This document shows positions 22,569 to 33,162 of a stretch of 47,976 nucleotides of DNA, in pieces. The translations under genes and the position numbers were made by a program. The notes beneath the pieces are model-generated. The model searched no databases. It saw only the letters and a program-made list of their open reading frames with translations, and was not told where the DNA came from. How positions within the stretch are numbered: the stretch's first letter is position 1; each line of letters starts with the position of its first letter. The DNA is taken from the NCBI GenBank assembly GCA_037447655.1, contig JBBHKE010000349.1, positions 525,281 through 573,256 of the forward strand, written 5' to 3'. Origin of the DNA: Zygnema cylindricum. Its lineage: Eukaryota > Streptophyta > Zygnematophyceae > Zygnematales > Zygnemataceae.

Positions 22569-25500
22569 ATGCTTGCTGTGGCTGAAGACGAAGGTGTCAC
22601 TTCTGGTTTCTCTTCTCGACCTCTCTCCCTCCCCCCCTCCCAGGGTCCATGGCAACCAGGAGACCATCTCCCTCCTACTCCTCACAAAAGAGTCAACCAA
22701 AGTGTAGGAGCAGGAGGAGGAGGAGGAGGAATACCTTCCATGACTCCTCCTCCTCCCCCTCCCTCTCCCTTTCTCTGGCTCTCAGAAGATGCTCCAAAAT
22801 GGAGTCATAATTCTCCTGGAGGTCCTCTTACCATAGGATTAGGGTTAGGTCAAACTCCTGAGGAACCTCCTACTCCTCATAAGAGAGCTTGTAGGAGTGG
22901 AGGAGAGCGAGGAGGGAGGGAGGTAGCAGTGAAAATGCAAAGGAGTGCGAGTATTCCTAGGTCTCCTACTATTGGTAAAGGTATAAAGAGTTTAGAAGAT
23001 TTGGAGAAGTTTAGTAAAAGTGGACTCGGTGGAGGAAGGGTGGTAGGATGTACGGATTCAAGGTGGTTGGAGATTCAGGTAAAAAATAAAGGCATTACTT
23101 TTTTTATATTGTTATAGGTTTTTTCTTGGGTATTTTCATGTTTGATTGTTTTTGTTGTTACTTTTGTTATTCCTTTTTTTTTTTTTCCTTAATTGTTTTT
23201 TTTTTGCCCTGAGTGTCTTTTTTTTGTTGGTTTCCTATTCTTAGCTGAAAAATTTGTTTTATCATGAATGTCTGTTTTATGTATTTTTTTTTTATTTTTT
23301 TTGTTATAATGCATTTGGTTTCTTGTCTTTTAAAAAGAAGAAATATTGGTTCTTATCTTGACTAACTTCTTGCTACGTTAGATTACCTGTTTTTATTTTT
23401 ATTTATTTATTTCCATTGTGAATTTCAAGAAAATGCAATGATAATTGGCTGCTCGTAAGCTCGACAGAACGTGAGTCTTTCCAACAATTCAATTAAAATT
23501 TAAGTGTTTTAGGGAGAGGGAGGGGGAGAGAGGGGAAAAGGGAGAGGGAGAGGGAGAGGGTGTACCACTGTCTATCGCTATTAGTGTTTATAACATTATA
23601 TCGGCCATGTCATTGACACTAAATTAGTATTATTGACACTAATTTCACTTTAATGCTAATAATACCTTGATACTAATGGCGGTAGACAGATTAGTTTTGT
23701 ATTTCCCTTTAATTTTTCCTTTCTTGGCATTCTTTAGTATTTACCAGAAATAGTAACAGTCAGGAGAGCATAGACCTTTATTATCTTCATTGGATAAAGT
23801 TCAACTGTTTTCTCAGTTTTTCCTTATCTTTTTTTCTTACGTTTTTGGCCTTGTGTTCATGGTTCCTTACTTTTTTTTTGTCTTATTTTCATGTTTTCTT
23901 GTTTCTGATTTGCCTTGTTTTTTTTGCCTTTTTGTCTTTTTCACTTATGCAGCCCATTTTGCCAGCCATTCTTGTCACGACCGCACTGTTTTTATGGTGT
24001 CTTCGATATCTTCAAGTACCTGCCATAATGGCTTGGATACTTCCCGATAATTTCATTTTGCGTTTTATTTTAAAACTTTTGTTTGTGATTTTACTTCTCG
24101 CTTTCGCGGCCCTTCTTTTACGAATGGCGTTTCCTTCACTTATTGTGAATCCATGGCTGCCAGAAACATGGCAGGTCAATCTTAATCTCAAACTTAATTT
24201 AAACGGATTGCGGAGGAATTTAGGACCGGCACTTAGGAAAGGAGCTAAATACCTTCATTTGACCAGGAAAGACGAGACTCTTCTTGGATATTACACCAAT
24301 AAAAAAGGGTATTACAAGAGTGGAAAAAGCTCATCCGGACATGGAGCCAGTTGGAATGTTGGCAGTGTATTTGATTCTCCTCGTTCGAGTCAAAATTTTC
24401 TCATGGATTCTTCCAGTGATAGTGGATCTACTGCAAAAGTGACTGGATGTGGAGTACATAGTTATTCTAACGGAGACCGATATGAAGGGGAGTTTTATCA
24501 AGGAAAATGTTCAGGAAGTGGAGTGTATTATTTTGCCATGAGTGGTAGATATGAAGGTGATTGGGTAGATGGAAAATACGATGGATACGGGGTAGAAACA
24601 TGGTCTAGGGGAAGCCGATATAGAGGCCAATATAGACAAGGGCTTAGAGAAGGATATGGTATATATAGATTTTATACCGGTGATGTGTATTCTGGGTTAT
24701 GGTCTAAGGGACAAAGCCACGGAGTTGGTATACAAACTTGCGCTGATGGGAGTCGATATGTCGGAGAATTTGCATGGGGAGCAAAACACGGTTATGGAAA
24801 ATATGTATTTAGGTGAGTGGAGAATAACAGTATTGTTTTCCTTGATTTTGCCGGTTAAGGGTTCTCTTGTTGTGAAGTTTGTGGGTGTTGGTGGTGTTGG
24901 CTAATTATTGGCGGTTTAGAAAACATTTTGCTGAATGTTTTTCACGATTATTTTTAAACGCTGATCTTTGAAGGTTTTGTATGCAGAAATGGCGATGTTT
25001 ATTCAGGTGAATATTTTGCAGACAAGATGCATGGATATGGAGTTTATGTGTTTGGAAATGGGCATCGATATGAAGGGGCCTGGCACGAGGGTCGAAAGCA
25101 AGGCCTCGGTTGTTACACTTTTCGAAATGGAGAAACTCGCGCATGGTTTTGGAATAAAGGAGCCCTTGAAACAAGAAGTACCCATTCAGCCACAAGTGCA
25201 TCTCCAACTGCAGTGAATCACAGCAGAGTCTTGCACGCTGTCCAGGTATCCTTTCTCTCCCTCTCCCTCTCTCTCTCCTGTAGTAAATTTCTTATCAATA
25301 GTTTCCTTGTTGGAGTCATTTTATAGCGTAGCATCTAAATCTGCAGCGAGAAACAACGTAAAAGAAACAGAAAAATGTTGGTTCTTATATCTTTGTTGGA
25401 ATTTTATTGGCTAACGCTGGAATGTAATATCAAGCTTTATTTGTCGCTTTATGTTGTGCTCTATGCTTTTAAAAACTTAAAATTTTAGAAGTCTCTAAAG

Positions 25501-25725
25501 TCTAAAAACTATAAAACTCTAATATTTTAGAAAACTCTAAAAAGCCTTCAAAAACTTCGTACGCAGGAAGCTCGACGAGCTTCATCAAAGGCCGAGAATG
25601 TTCTTTTGGTTGAAGATCGAGTGAGTAAAGCTGTCGCTGGAGCGAATAGATCGGCAGTGGCTGCGAGAGTTTCAGCAGTAAAAGCAACTCAAGAAAGTTC
25701 TGGAGGAAAACTTGCAGAACCGTAA
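22569..25725 (+). CDS. Plant MORN-repeat membrane protein, 4 exons
   Basis: Exons 22569-23078, 23953-24812, 24987-25245 and 25567-25725 join in phase to 595 aa. Residues 1-170 are a Pro/Gly/Ser-rich, probably disordered region with two TPHKR motifs. Two hydrophobic segments follow (about 171-190 and 205-230; VILLLAFAALLLRM), predicting membrane insertion. About eight MORN repeats come next, of the form YEGEF..GK.sG.GVY (YEGDWVDGKYDGYGVETW, YRGQYRQGLREGYGIYRF and others). The tail is an Ala-rich helix (DRVSKAVAGANRSAVAARVS). This order matches the plant family annotated as SET7/9-like MORN proteins (At4g17080/At1g21920 type), which lack a SET domain; MORN repeats often bind phosphoinositides or act as scaffolds. 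Residue W in ETRAWFWNKG replaces the usual Gly; the downstream copy has G. A polyadenylation-type AATAAA is at 25828. Confidence 0.9.
23079..23952 (+). other. MORN intron 1 with GA tract and small MITE
   Basis: A T-rich intron (GTAAAA donor, TTATGCAG acceptor). It contains a GAGGGA tract at 23510-23560 and a 127-bp MITE immediately after it. Confidence 0.8.
23565..23691. mobile_element. Small TA-flanked MITE in MORN intron 1
   Basis: The left end 'actgtctatcgctattagtg' and the inverse of the right end ('tctgtctaccgccattagta') form terminal inverted repeats of about 20 bp, flanked by TA. It carries internal 'gacactaaatt/gacactaattt' repeats and belongs to the same broad '..cgctattagtgt' end family as 31149 and 36220. 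Confidence 0.6.
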
Positions 25726-26756
25726 TGGCCAAAACGGTATTCCTTTCGACAAAAAAACAAAGTTGCTGTCTTTTTGAAGCCCATCTCTGCCTTTTCAATG
25801 AACTTTATTGAACAGTAGGCCGTTGGAAATAAATACTTGCAATTGCTTTACGTCAATTTATGCTCATTAATTTTTCCAAGAGGATTGAAGAAGGTTGGTC
25901 AAGACTTCATGGCCTTGTGATCAAAAATGATTCATGGCTGGCAGTACAAAACCAAGGAGAGCTAGAGGAAAAGAGCCGTCTTTGGGTGCTGTTTTCTTCG
26001 AGCCAAAGTAAGCTTGCAGAAAACATTTTTCAGAGTTCAGTTTTGGCCACAAGCACATCTCCTTTACCGTCCCACATTCACCCATTGATCCCGTATCTTT
26101 GCTGAAAGGCATTACAAGAATATGGTGAAGGATCGGGCTCATTGTGATTTTTACTGTCAATGCTGGAGCTGGAATAGAAATTTTTTGGCGGAAAACTTGC
26201 ACAATTACTGAAAATAATTTGCAGTCATATGGCAAGAACTTGACTTTCGACAGCTGGTAAGGTCTGGAAGATATCCACGGAGTTTGGGGACAAAATGATA
26301 TCACATCATTTTTTCATGGTGTTCAACCATGGTGGGAAAGGCTGTTATTGCCATGTTTTCGAAAGTAGTATGTTTTACAGCTCAAGTGAGTTTGTGAATC
26401 GGCTATAAAAGGGAAAGAGAAGTGTGAATCTGACGACTTAAAAGAAATCGGTTACAAGATTTGTGAAACTTGTAAGTCATGTTCTTTTTCACTATTATCT
26501 CGGCCAGTCGCAAACTACTGTGAAATTGTTGTGCCGATGTGGACCAATCACCTTCAACGCCAAGAATTTTGTCACTCTTTGTCTCTTATTTTCACTCTTC
26601 TCCTGTCTTTCTTTTCTTGTCTCCCGTCTCTCTTCTCTCCTATCTCTTCTCTCCTCTCCTCTCTCCTCTCGTCTCTTCTCTCTTCTCTCTCCTCTCTCCT
26701 CTCCCCTCCTCTCCTCTCTCTCACATTTAAAAAAAAATGTTTTTTTATCCCTTCAG

Positions 26757-26850
26757 GTTCTGAGAAAGTTCAAGGAAACATCAATATTGCCACAAAATTA
26801 GCGGCTTACCCTTGGAGACTTACTTCCGGTCAAATGGTAAAAGCTTTAAG
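26757..26850 (+). CDS. Candidate orphan exon
   Basis: Flanked by a good acceptor (TTATCCCTTCAG) and a donor (AAG|GTACTAA), this 94-nt segment has one open frame, reading NINIATKLAAYPWRLTSGQM and a few flanking residues. No family is recognised and neighbouring exons are not identified. Its 3' edge, with the donor, is repeated three times in the following 350 bp, as is seen for bona fide MED16 exons, which is the main reason to take it seriously. It is absent from the downstream duplicate. Confidence 0.3.
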
Positions 26851-26967
26851 GTACTAAATGGGTTTTTTTTTTCTTTCAACTTTGTATTGTCAATTTTTTT
26901 TATCAACATTTTTGTTTTTTTTTTTTAAGTTCTGTTTCTGTTTTTGTGGATTCGTATGTTCCGGAAA

Positions 26968-27220
26968 CTCACTTCCGGTCAAATGGTTAAAGCTTTAAGG
27001 TACTAAATGGGTTTTTTTTCATTCAACTTTTTATTTTCAACTTTTTTGTTTTTTTTTTTTAAGTCTTATTTCTGTTTTTGTGGGTTTATGTGTTTCTGGA
27101 GAATCATGTCTGGCCTAAATGTTTTTTTAGTTTATTAAGCTTTATTTCCTCTTTTTCTGTATTTGTATGCCTTAGGAGAATCACTTTCATAAAATAGTAA
27201 AGCTAAATGGGTTTTTTTTT
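26968..27220 (+). repeat. Echo copies of the 26757-26850 exon end
   Basis: The text 'cttccggtcaaatggt' with 'aaagctttaaggtactaaat' at 26824-26860 recurs nearly intact at 26971-27010 and in decayed form at about 27100-27140 and 27180-27215, each followed by a T run. Confidence 0.75.
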
Positions 27221-27238
27221 AAACTACTTTAAAAACAG

Positions 27239-29018
27239 CCCATTTTGCCAGCTCATTTCTGTCACGACCGCACTGTTTTTATGGTGTCTTCGATATCTTC
27301 AAGTACCTGCCATAATGGCTTGGATACTTTCCCGATAATTTCATTTTGCGTTTTATTTTAAAACTTTTGTTTGTGATTTTACTTCTCGCTTTCGCGGCCC
27401 TTCTTTTACGAATGGCGTTTTCCTTCACTTATTGTGTGAATCCATGGCTGCCAGAAACATGGCAGGTCAATCTAAATCTCAAACTTAATTTAAACGGATT
27501 GCGGAGGAATTTAGGACCGGGCACTTAGGAAAGGAGCTTAATACCTTCATTTGACCAGGAAAGACGAGACTCTTCTTGGATATTACACCAATAAAAAAGG
27601 GTATTACAAGAGTGGAAAAAGCTCATCCGGACATGGAGCCAGTTGGAATGTTGGCAGTGTATTTGATTCTCCTCGTTCGAGTCAAAATTTTCTCATGGAT
27701 TCTTCCAGTGATAGTGGATCTACTGCAAAAGTGGACTGGATGTGGAGTACATAGTTATTCTAACGGAGACCGATATGAAGGGGAGTTTTATCAAGGAAAA
27801 TGTTCAGGAAGTGGAGTGTATTATTTTGCCATGAGTGGTAGATATGAAGGTGATTGGGTAGATGGAAAATACGATGGATACGGGGTAGAAACATGGTCTA
27901 GGGGAAGCCGATATAGAGGCCAATATAGACAAGGGCTTAGAGAAGGATATGGTATATATAGATTTTATACCGGTGATGTGTATTCTGGGTTATGGTCTAA
28001 GGGACAAAGCCACGGAGTTGGTATACAAACTTGCGCTGATGGGAGTCGATATGTCGGAGAATTTGCATGGGGAGCAAAACACGGTTATGGAAAATATGTA
28101 TTTAGGTGAGTGGAGAATAACAGTATTGTTTTCCTTGATTTTGCCGGTTAAGGGTTCTCTTGTTGTGAAGTTTGTGGGTGTTGGTGGTGTTGGCTAATTA
28201 TTGGCGGTTTAGAAAACATTTTGCTGAATGTTTTTCACGATTATTTTTAAACGCTGATCTTTGAAGGTTTTGTATGCAGAAATGGCGATGTTTATTCAGG
28301 TGAATATTTTGCAGACAAGATGCATGGATATGGAGTTTATGTGTTTGGAAATGGGCATCGATATGAAGGGGCCTGGCACGAGGGTCGAAAGCAAGGCCTC
28401 GGTTGTTACACTTTTCGAAATGGAGAAACTCGCGCAGGGTTTTGGAATAAAGGAGCCCTTGAAACAAGAAGTACCCATTCAGCCACAAGTGCATCTCCAA
28501 CTGCAGTGAATCACAGCAGAGTCTTGCACGCTGTCCAGGTATCCTTTCTCTCCCTCTCCCTCTCTCTCTCCTGTAGTAAATTTCTTATCAATAGTTTCCT
28601 TGTTGGAGTCATTTTATAGCGTAGCATCTAAATCTGCAGCGAGAAACAACGTAAAAGAAACAGAAAAATGTTGGTTCTTATATCTTTGTTGGAATTTTAT
28701 TGGCTAACGCTGGAATGTAATATCAAGCTTTATTTGTCGCTTTATGTTGTGCTCTATGCTTTTAAAAACTTAAAATTTTAGAAGTCTCTAAAGTCTAAAA
28801 ACTATAAAACTCTAATATTTTAGAAAACTCTAAAAAGCCTTCAAAAACTTCGTACGCAGGAAGCTCGACGAGCTTCATCAAAGGCCGAGAATGTTCTTTT
28901 GGTTGAAGATCGAGTGAGTAAAGCTGTCGCTGGAGCGAATAGATCGGCAGTGGCTGCGAGAGTTTCAGCAGTAAAAGCAACTCAAGAAAGTTCTGGAGGA
29001 AAACTTGCAGAACCGTAA
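27239..29018 (+). pseudogene. Second, exon-1-less and frameshifted copy of the MORN gene
   Basis: A tandem copy of 23953-25725: exon 2' 27239-28105, exon 3' 28280-28538, exon 4' 28860-29018. Exon 1 and its intron have no counterpart. Between 27239 and 27740 there are six small insertions relative to copy 1 (net +7 nt), for example 'gatactttccc' for 'gatacttccc', 'attgtgtgaatcc' for 'attgtgaatcc' and 'gcaaaagtggactgg' for 'gcaaaagtgactgg'; these destroy the frame over the membrane segments. From 27741 on, I see one base difference in the coding exons (28436 G versus 25143 T). As it stands it cannot encode the full protein. It may be a recent duplicate or an assembly artefact. Confidence 0.85.
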
Positions 29019-29879
29019 TGGCCAAAACGGTATTCCTTTCGACAAAAAAACAAAGTTGCTGTCTTTTTGAAGCCCATCTCTGCCTTTTCAATGAACTTTA
29101 TTGAACAGTAGGCCGTTGGAAATAAATACTTGCAATTGCTTTACGTCAATTTATGCTCATTAATTTTTCCAAGAGGATTGAAGAAGGTTGGTCAAGACTT
29201 CATGGCCTTGTGATCAAAAATGATTCATGGCTGGCAGTACAAAACCAAGGAGAGCTAGAGGAAAAGAGCCGTCTTTGGGTGCTGTTTTCTTCGAGCCAAA
29301 GTAAGCTTGCAGAAAACATTTTTCAGAGTTCAGTTTTGGCCACAAGCACATCTCCTTTACCGTCCCACATTCACCCATTGATCCCGTATCTTTGCTGAAA
29401 GGCATTACAAGAATATGGTGAAGGATCGGGCTCATTGTGATTTTTACTGTCAATGCTGGAGCTGGAATAGAAATTTTTTGGCGGAAAACTTGCACAATTA
29501 CTGAAAATAATTTGCAGTCATATGGCAAGAACTTGACTTTCGACAGCTGGTAAGGTCTGGAAGATATCCACGGAGTTTGGGGACAAAATGATATCACATC
29601 ATTTTTTCATGGTGTTCAACCATGGTGGGAAAGGCTGTTATTGCCATGTTTTCGAAAGTAGTATGTTTTACAGCTCAAGTGAGTTTGTGAATCGGCTATA
29701 AAAGGGAAAGAGAAGTGTGAATCTGACGACTTAAAAGAAATCGGTTACAAGATTTGTGAAACTTGTAAGTCATGTTCTTTTTCACTATTATCTCGGCCAG
29801 TCGCAAACTACTGTGAAATTGTTGTGCCGATGTGGACCAATCACCTTCAACGCCAAGAATTTTGTCACTCTTTGTCTCT

Positions 29880-30360
29880 TATTTTCACTCTTCTCCTGTC
29901 TTTCTTTTCTTGTCTCCCGTCTCTCTTCTCTCCTATCTCTCTCTTCTCTCCTCTCTCTTCTCTCCTCTCTTCTCTCTCCTCTCTCCTCTCGTCTCTTCTC
30001 TCTTCTCTCTCCTCTCTCCTCTCCCCTCCTCTGCCCTATCCCCTCTCCCCTCTCCCCTCTCCCCTCTCCCCTCCTCCCTCCCTCTTCCTTCTTCCCTCTT
30101 CCATTCTTTTCTTCTTCCCTCTTCCCTTCTTTTTTTCTTCCGTCTTCCCTTCTTTTCTACTCTTCCCCTCTTCCCCCGTCGCTCTTCCTTCCTCCCTACT
30201 TCCCTCTTCCCTCTTTCCTCTTCCCTCTTCTCTCTTCGTTCTTCCTTCTTCCCTCCTCCCTCTTCTTATTTTCTTCATTTTTTCTCTCTTTTCTCTTCTC
30301 TTTTTCTCTTCTTTTCTTCTCTTCTTCTTACTCCTCTCCTCTTTTCCTCCTGTTACTACT
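29880..30360. repeat. CT-rich low-complexity tract at the end of the duplicated unit
   Basis: A homopyrimidine tract of CTCT, CCCTCT and CTTCC units. It matches 26575-26730 at its left, carries about 32 extra bases, then continues as unrelated CT-rich sequence from about 30030. Ser/Leu/Phe/Pro-rich open frames here reflect composition. Confidence 0.85.
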
Positions 30361-31148
30361 GAGTTTTACTCAGGCGACGTTTCTTTAGGTTCGTAAATTT
30401 CTTTAATGTTCCCGATAACCACATCTTTTGTTTTTTCTACACCTTACCTTTTGTTATATCCACACCTTCTGTTATTCCAGGGCAACAATTGTGCAAATAG
30501 TTGTTAGCAAAAGTGGGTTGTAAAATTTTCTCTAGGGGAAACTCATTTGTACAATAGCTAGTCCGTTTTTCGCCACAACTCGTCGAATAAAAAAAAACAA
30601 ATTTGTTGTTCCGCTGTGCTGACTTAGATCTGCTGATGATTCTCCCTTTTGTATCATATTTTCAGGCATCAAATTTGTATTAATTCTGTATGTGTTTCCA
30701 AGGTCTCATGAAATATTTATGTTTTGGGTGTCTTTTTTGGTGACGTCACCTTGGCCCTCTTTCTCGTGGATGGTGTTTTTACTTTTTTCTTAGTTTTATC
30801 ATGATTTCATGAGGATCCAATTTTTTTGTACAATTGCCCACTTTTTGCGTAGTGGTAATAATCTGATAATAAACTTCTGGAAAGTTGACAAATAATGAAT
30901 TTTATGAAAGGTGTCAAAAGAAGAAACTTCTTGCATTTATTAATCTGCATGTTATATGGTGTGTCTTTCTTTCTTGTAAGTTTGGTTTTTGGCTCTCTAG
31001 TGGACAATCATATCCGTGGTAATGTTGGTGGTAACAGTATGCATGGTTGTCAAATGAAAATAGCACTAAAGAATTACATTTCTCCATAGATATACAAAGT
31101 TTATTGCATAAGTTTATTCGGGTTAGGGAATTTTCAATTTAAGCACTA
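30361..31148. other. Intergenic, no gene recognised
   Basis: Contains short frames only; one at 30895-31089 (plus) has a hydrophobic stretch but no family resemblance or splice support. Nothing else is identified. Confidence 0.5.
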
Positions 31149-31354
31149 TACCGTGTATGGCTATTAGTGTTGATGTTTTTTTTGCCACTTGAAACATCTT
31201 TTTTCTATACATGCTTGTTGGATTATGGATCTGCGGTTGAGATTGAAAGCCACCTTTTGATTGGTGGTCTCCATGCGAAAATCGGACAAGTGTGTACGGA
31301 GAAAAGATGTTTCAAGTGGCGAAAAATTATTAACACTATTAGAGATACATGGTG
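31149..31354. mobile_element. 206-bp MITE with about 55-bp TIRs and TA duplication
   Basis: Left 'ccgtgtatggctattagtgt' plus 'gccacttgaaacatctttt' pairs with the right end 'aaaagatgtttcaagtggc' and 'aacactattagagatacatgg'. TA flanks both ends (31147-31148, 31355-31356). It is related by its ends to the 36220-36443 element. Confidence 0.8.
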
Positions 31355-31388
31355 TACCTTCCGAGGATTGAGTGCATTAGTTCTATGT

Positions 31389-31736
31389 TTAAACATTGGA
31401 ACTGATATTTTTCCACATGAAATTCACAACATTTGAACAAAATATTTTTCCCATCGAACACAAGAATAAAACCACAGGAAAAAAAAAGCAAACGCAAACG
31501 ATGATGAAAAACGTGATGATATTGACGATGAGAGAAAAGAATGGAGGATTTACGTCTTGGGCCTCCACTGGTAAAAGCAAAGGAGTAGGCATCAACACCT
31601 GTTGAAATGACGATGAGCCTTTGTCAACAATAGGTACAACTTGGGCCAATGTAAGAATATCGTTAACCACAAACTCCGAACTAATGATATATGCCAGTAG
31701 AGCCCAACTACCCAAGTAAGCGGAGTTAAATTTCAA
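31389..31736 (-). CDS. Possible exon of an unknown membrane protein
   Basis: An open minus-strand stretch without a convincing ATG at its start. It reads YLGSWALLAYIISSEF, then a Pro-rich part (MPTPLLLPVEAQDVNPPF), then one strongly hydrophobic segment (NIITFFIIVCVCFFF). No family is recognised and splice sites are not assigned, so this may be chance. Confidence 0.2.
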   Translation of the reverse strand: MKFNSAYLGSWALLAYIISSEFVVNDILTLAQVVPIVDKGSSSFQQVLMPTPLLLPVEAQDVNPPFFSLIVNIITFFIIVCVCFFFPVVLFLCSMGKIFCSNVVNFMWKNISSNV

Positions 31737-32159
31737 ACCCTAGAAGAGGAGACGCAGTACGTGTGTAAATTAGGGTGGATGATGTTTTTGCACGTGCCAG
31801 AAAGGCCAGGATTTCAGCTAGCTATTCTTGGAAACTATGACGCCTGTTTTCAGAGAAATGCAGTTTCTATTTCCCCTTCTTTAATTTTTATTCGAACAAT
31901 CTGCGGTTGATTTTGCTTTTTGTTTTTTTTTCGTATTTTACTATTATTTGCTGATGGACGATTTATTTGTTGCGAAGTTTTACATTTCCTTTTTTTTTTG
32001 TTTTGTTGGAAAAATAATAAAAAAATTATCAATTTAATGTGTTATGAAAACTGGCTCAAGACATAAAAAGAAGTAAAAAAGAAAAAGAAAAAAAAAGGAG
32101 AGAGAGGGAGAGAGAGCTGGAGAGAGGCAGTTTTATTTATTACAAAATATTTTATCCAT

Positions 32160-33162
32160 TTAGCTCGCCAACTCAGAAATACCCCTAGATTTTAGTCCTT
32201 TACATGTACGGAAAACAAAATTGACAATTAGTACATCCGTACATCCAGAAATTCGTATATTGTTCTGTACAGTATGGGTATCGAACAAGCCCCCATACAA
32301 GTGTGGGAGATTCAGTACAGTATGCGAAAAATGTTGCCAGGTCATTTTTGGCATGTGGTGGTTAAATATTCAAAAATCCGCCAGCTGGCTTTCTTATATA
32401 CGTGCCGCTGATAAATTCTGACACGCGGCCTGGAAATTTGTCATACGCTAGAAAGTACAGATTTTTTTGATTCGGTTAGCCACGTGACATCGCGCTGGTA
32501 TCATCCTTTACAGCCTGGAGGGACCGTATACTGAAAGTACGTACTTTATTTTTAGATGACGTACTTTGTATCTATTGGTTCCTGCAGTCTGCTTGTCGTG
32601 TGACTTTCGCACTTAAATGATAAAGTACGGAATCGTTCGAAATAGTCGGTGACCGAGTGTCCCCTCCGAAAAAAAATAGACGACGGCAAGAGGTCCTGCC
32701 GGCCATATAAAAAAATCCGTACTTCTTGGTGATGTCAAAAGTCAAAACTCTGTACGGGCGTTGTCAGGATGGTGTTTGTACGGACACGAAACTATTCACG
32801 GGGATTGGATAATCCCTCGAAACCTTGTTTGATCCTAAAACCGTACGTTGTCGTACGGATATGTTTGAGAGACGTACACAAGACTGCGATTCGCTGCATG
32901 TTTTGTACCTTCAACTTTTTCGTCGACGAAACGTCACGTTTCTTAACTCCTTGCATGCATGCCACGTGTACTTTATCCGTTAAATCAAATTTGGCGCGCT
33001 TCGTTTTTCCGAAGCTCTTACTTTCGTTTCGTTTTTTTTTTTTTTCTCTATCTTCCTCTCTTCTTTTCCGTTTTACGTTTTTTTTGCTCCGTTTTTTTCG
33101 AATTCATGTCCTGATTTAAAAAAAAAAAAATTGTCTCTTCCTAGTTTTGTGAACAAGATTCT
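32160..33162 (+). promoter_or_regulatory. GTACGG-rich promoter of the coiled-coil gene
   Basis: At least ten GTACG/CGTAC-type sites (for example near 32204, 32232, 32538, 32625, 32717, 32752, 32777, 32841, 32852) lie in the kilobase before the ATG at 33163. The segment 32268-32308 is a copy of the 41-bp repeat in MED16 intron 4. A poly-T run and CT-rich leader precede the start codon. Confidence 0.45.

Larger units (their letters stand above)
25726..27238 (+). other. 3' flank of MORN gene; a possible unknown exon
   Basis: The MORN 3' UTR runs to about 25860. Beyond it no gene is recognised with confidence. A CT-rich tract lies at 26575-26730. The part from 26835 to 27238 contains exon-edge echoes and T runs and then meets the second MORN copy. 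Confidence 0.5.

Noticed and set aside
24905-25207. Minus-strand frame opposite MORN exon 3
   Set aside because: Shadow of the MORN coding strand; the plus strand has repeats, splice sites and family match.
25921-26304. A 127-codon minus-strand frame, repeated at 29214-29597
   Set aside because: No ATG at its start, no family recognised, and it overlaps the MORN 3' flank. Its presence twice is explained by the 3.29-kb duplication.
29756-30396. Three overlapping plus-strand frames of about 176-210 residues
   Set aside because: Ser/Leu/Phe/Pro-only translations of a CT repeat. All three frames are open because the tract contains almost no A or G.
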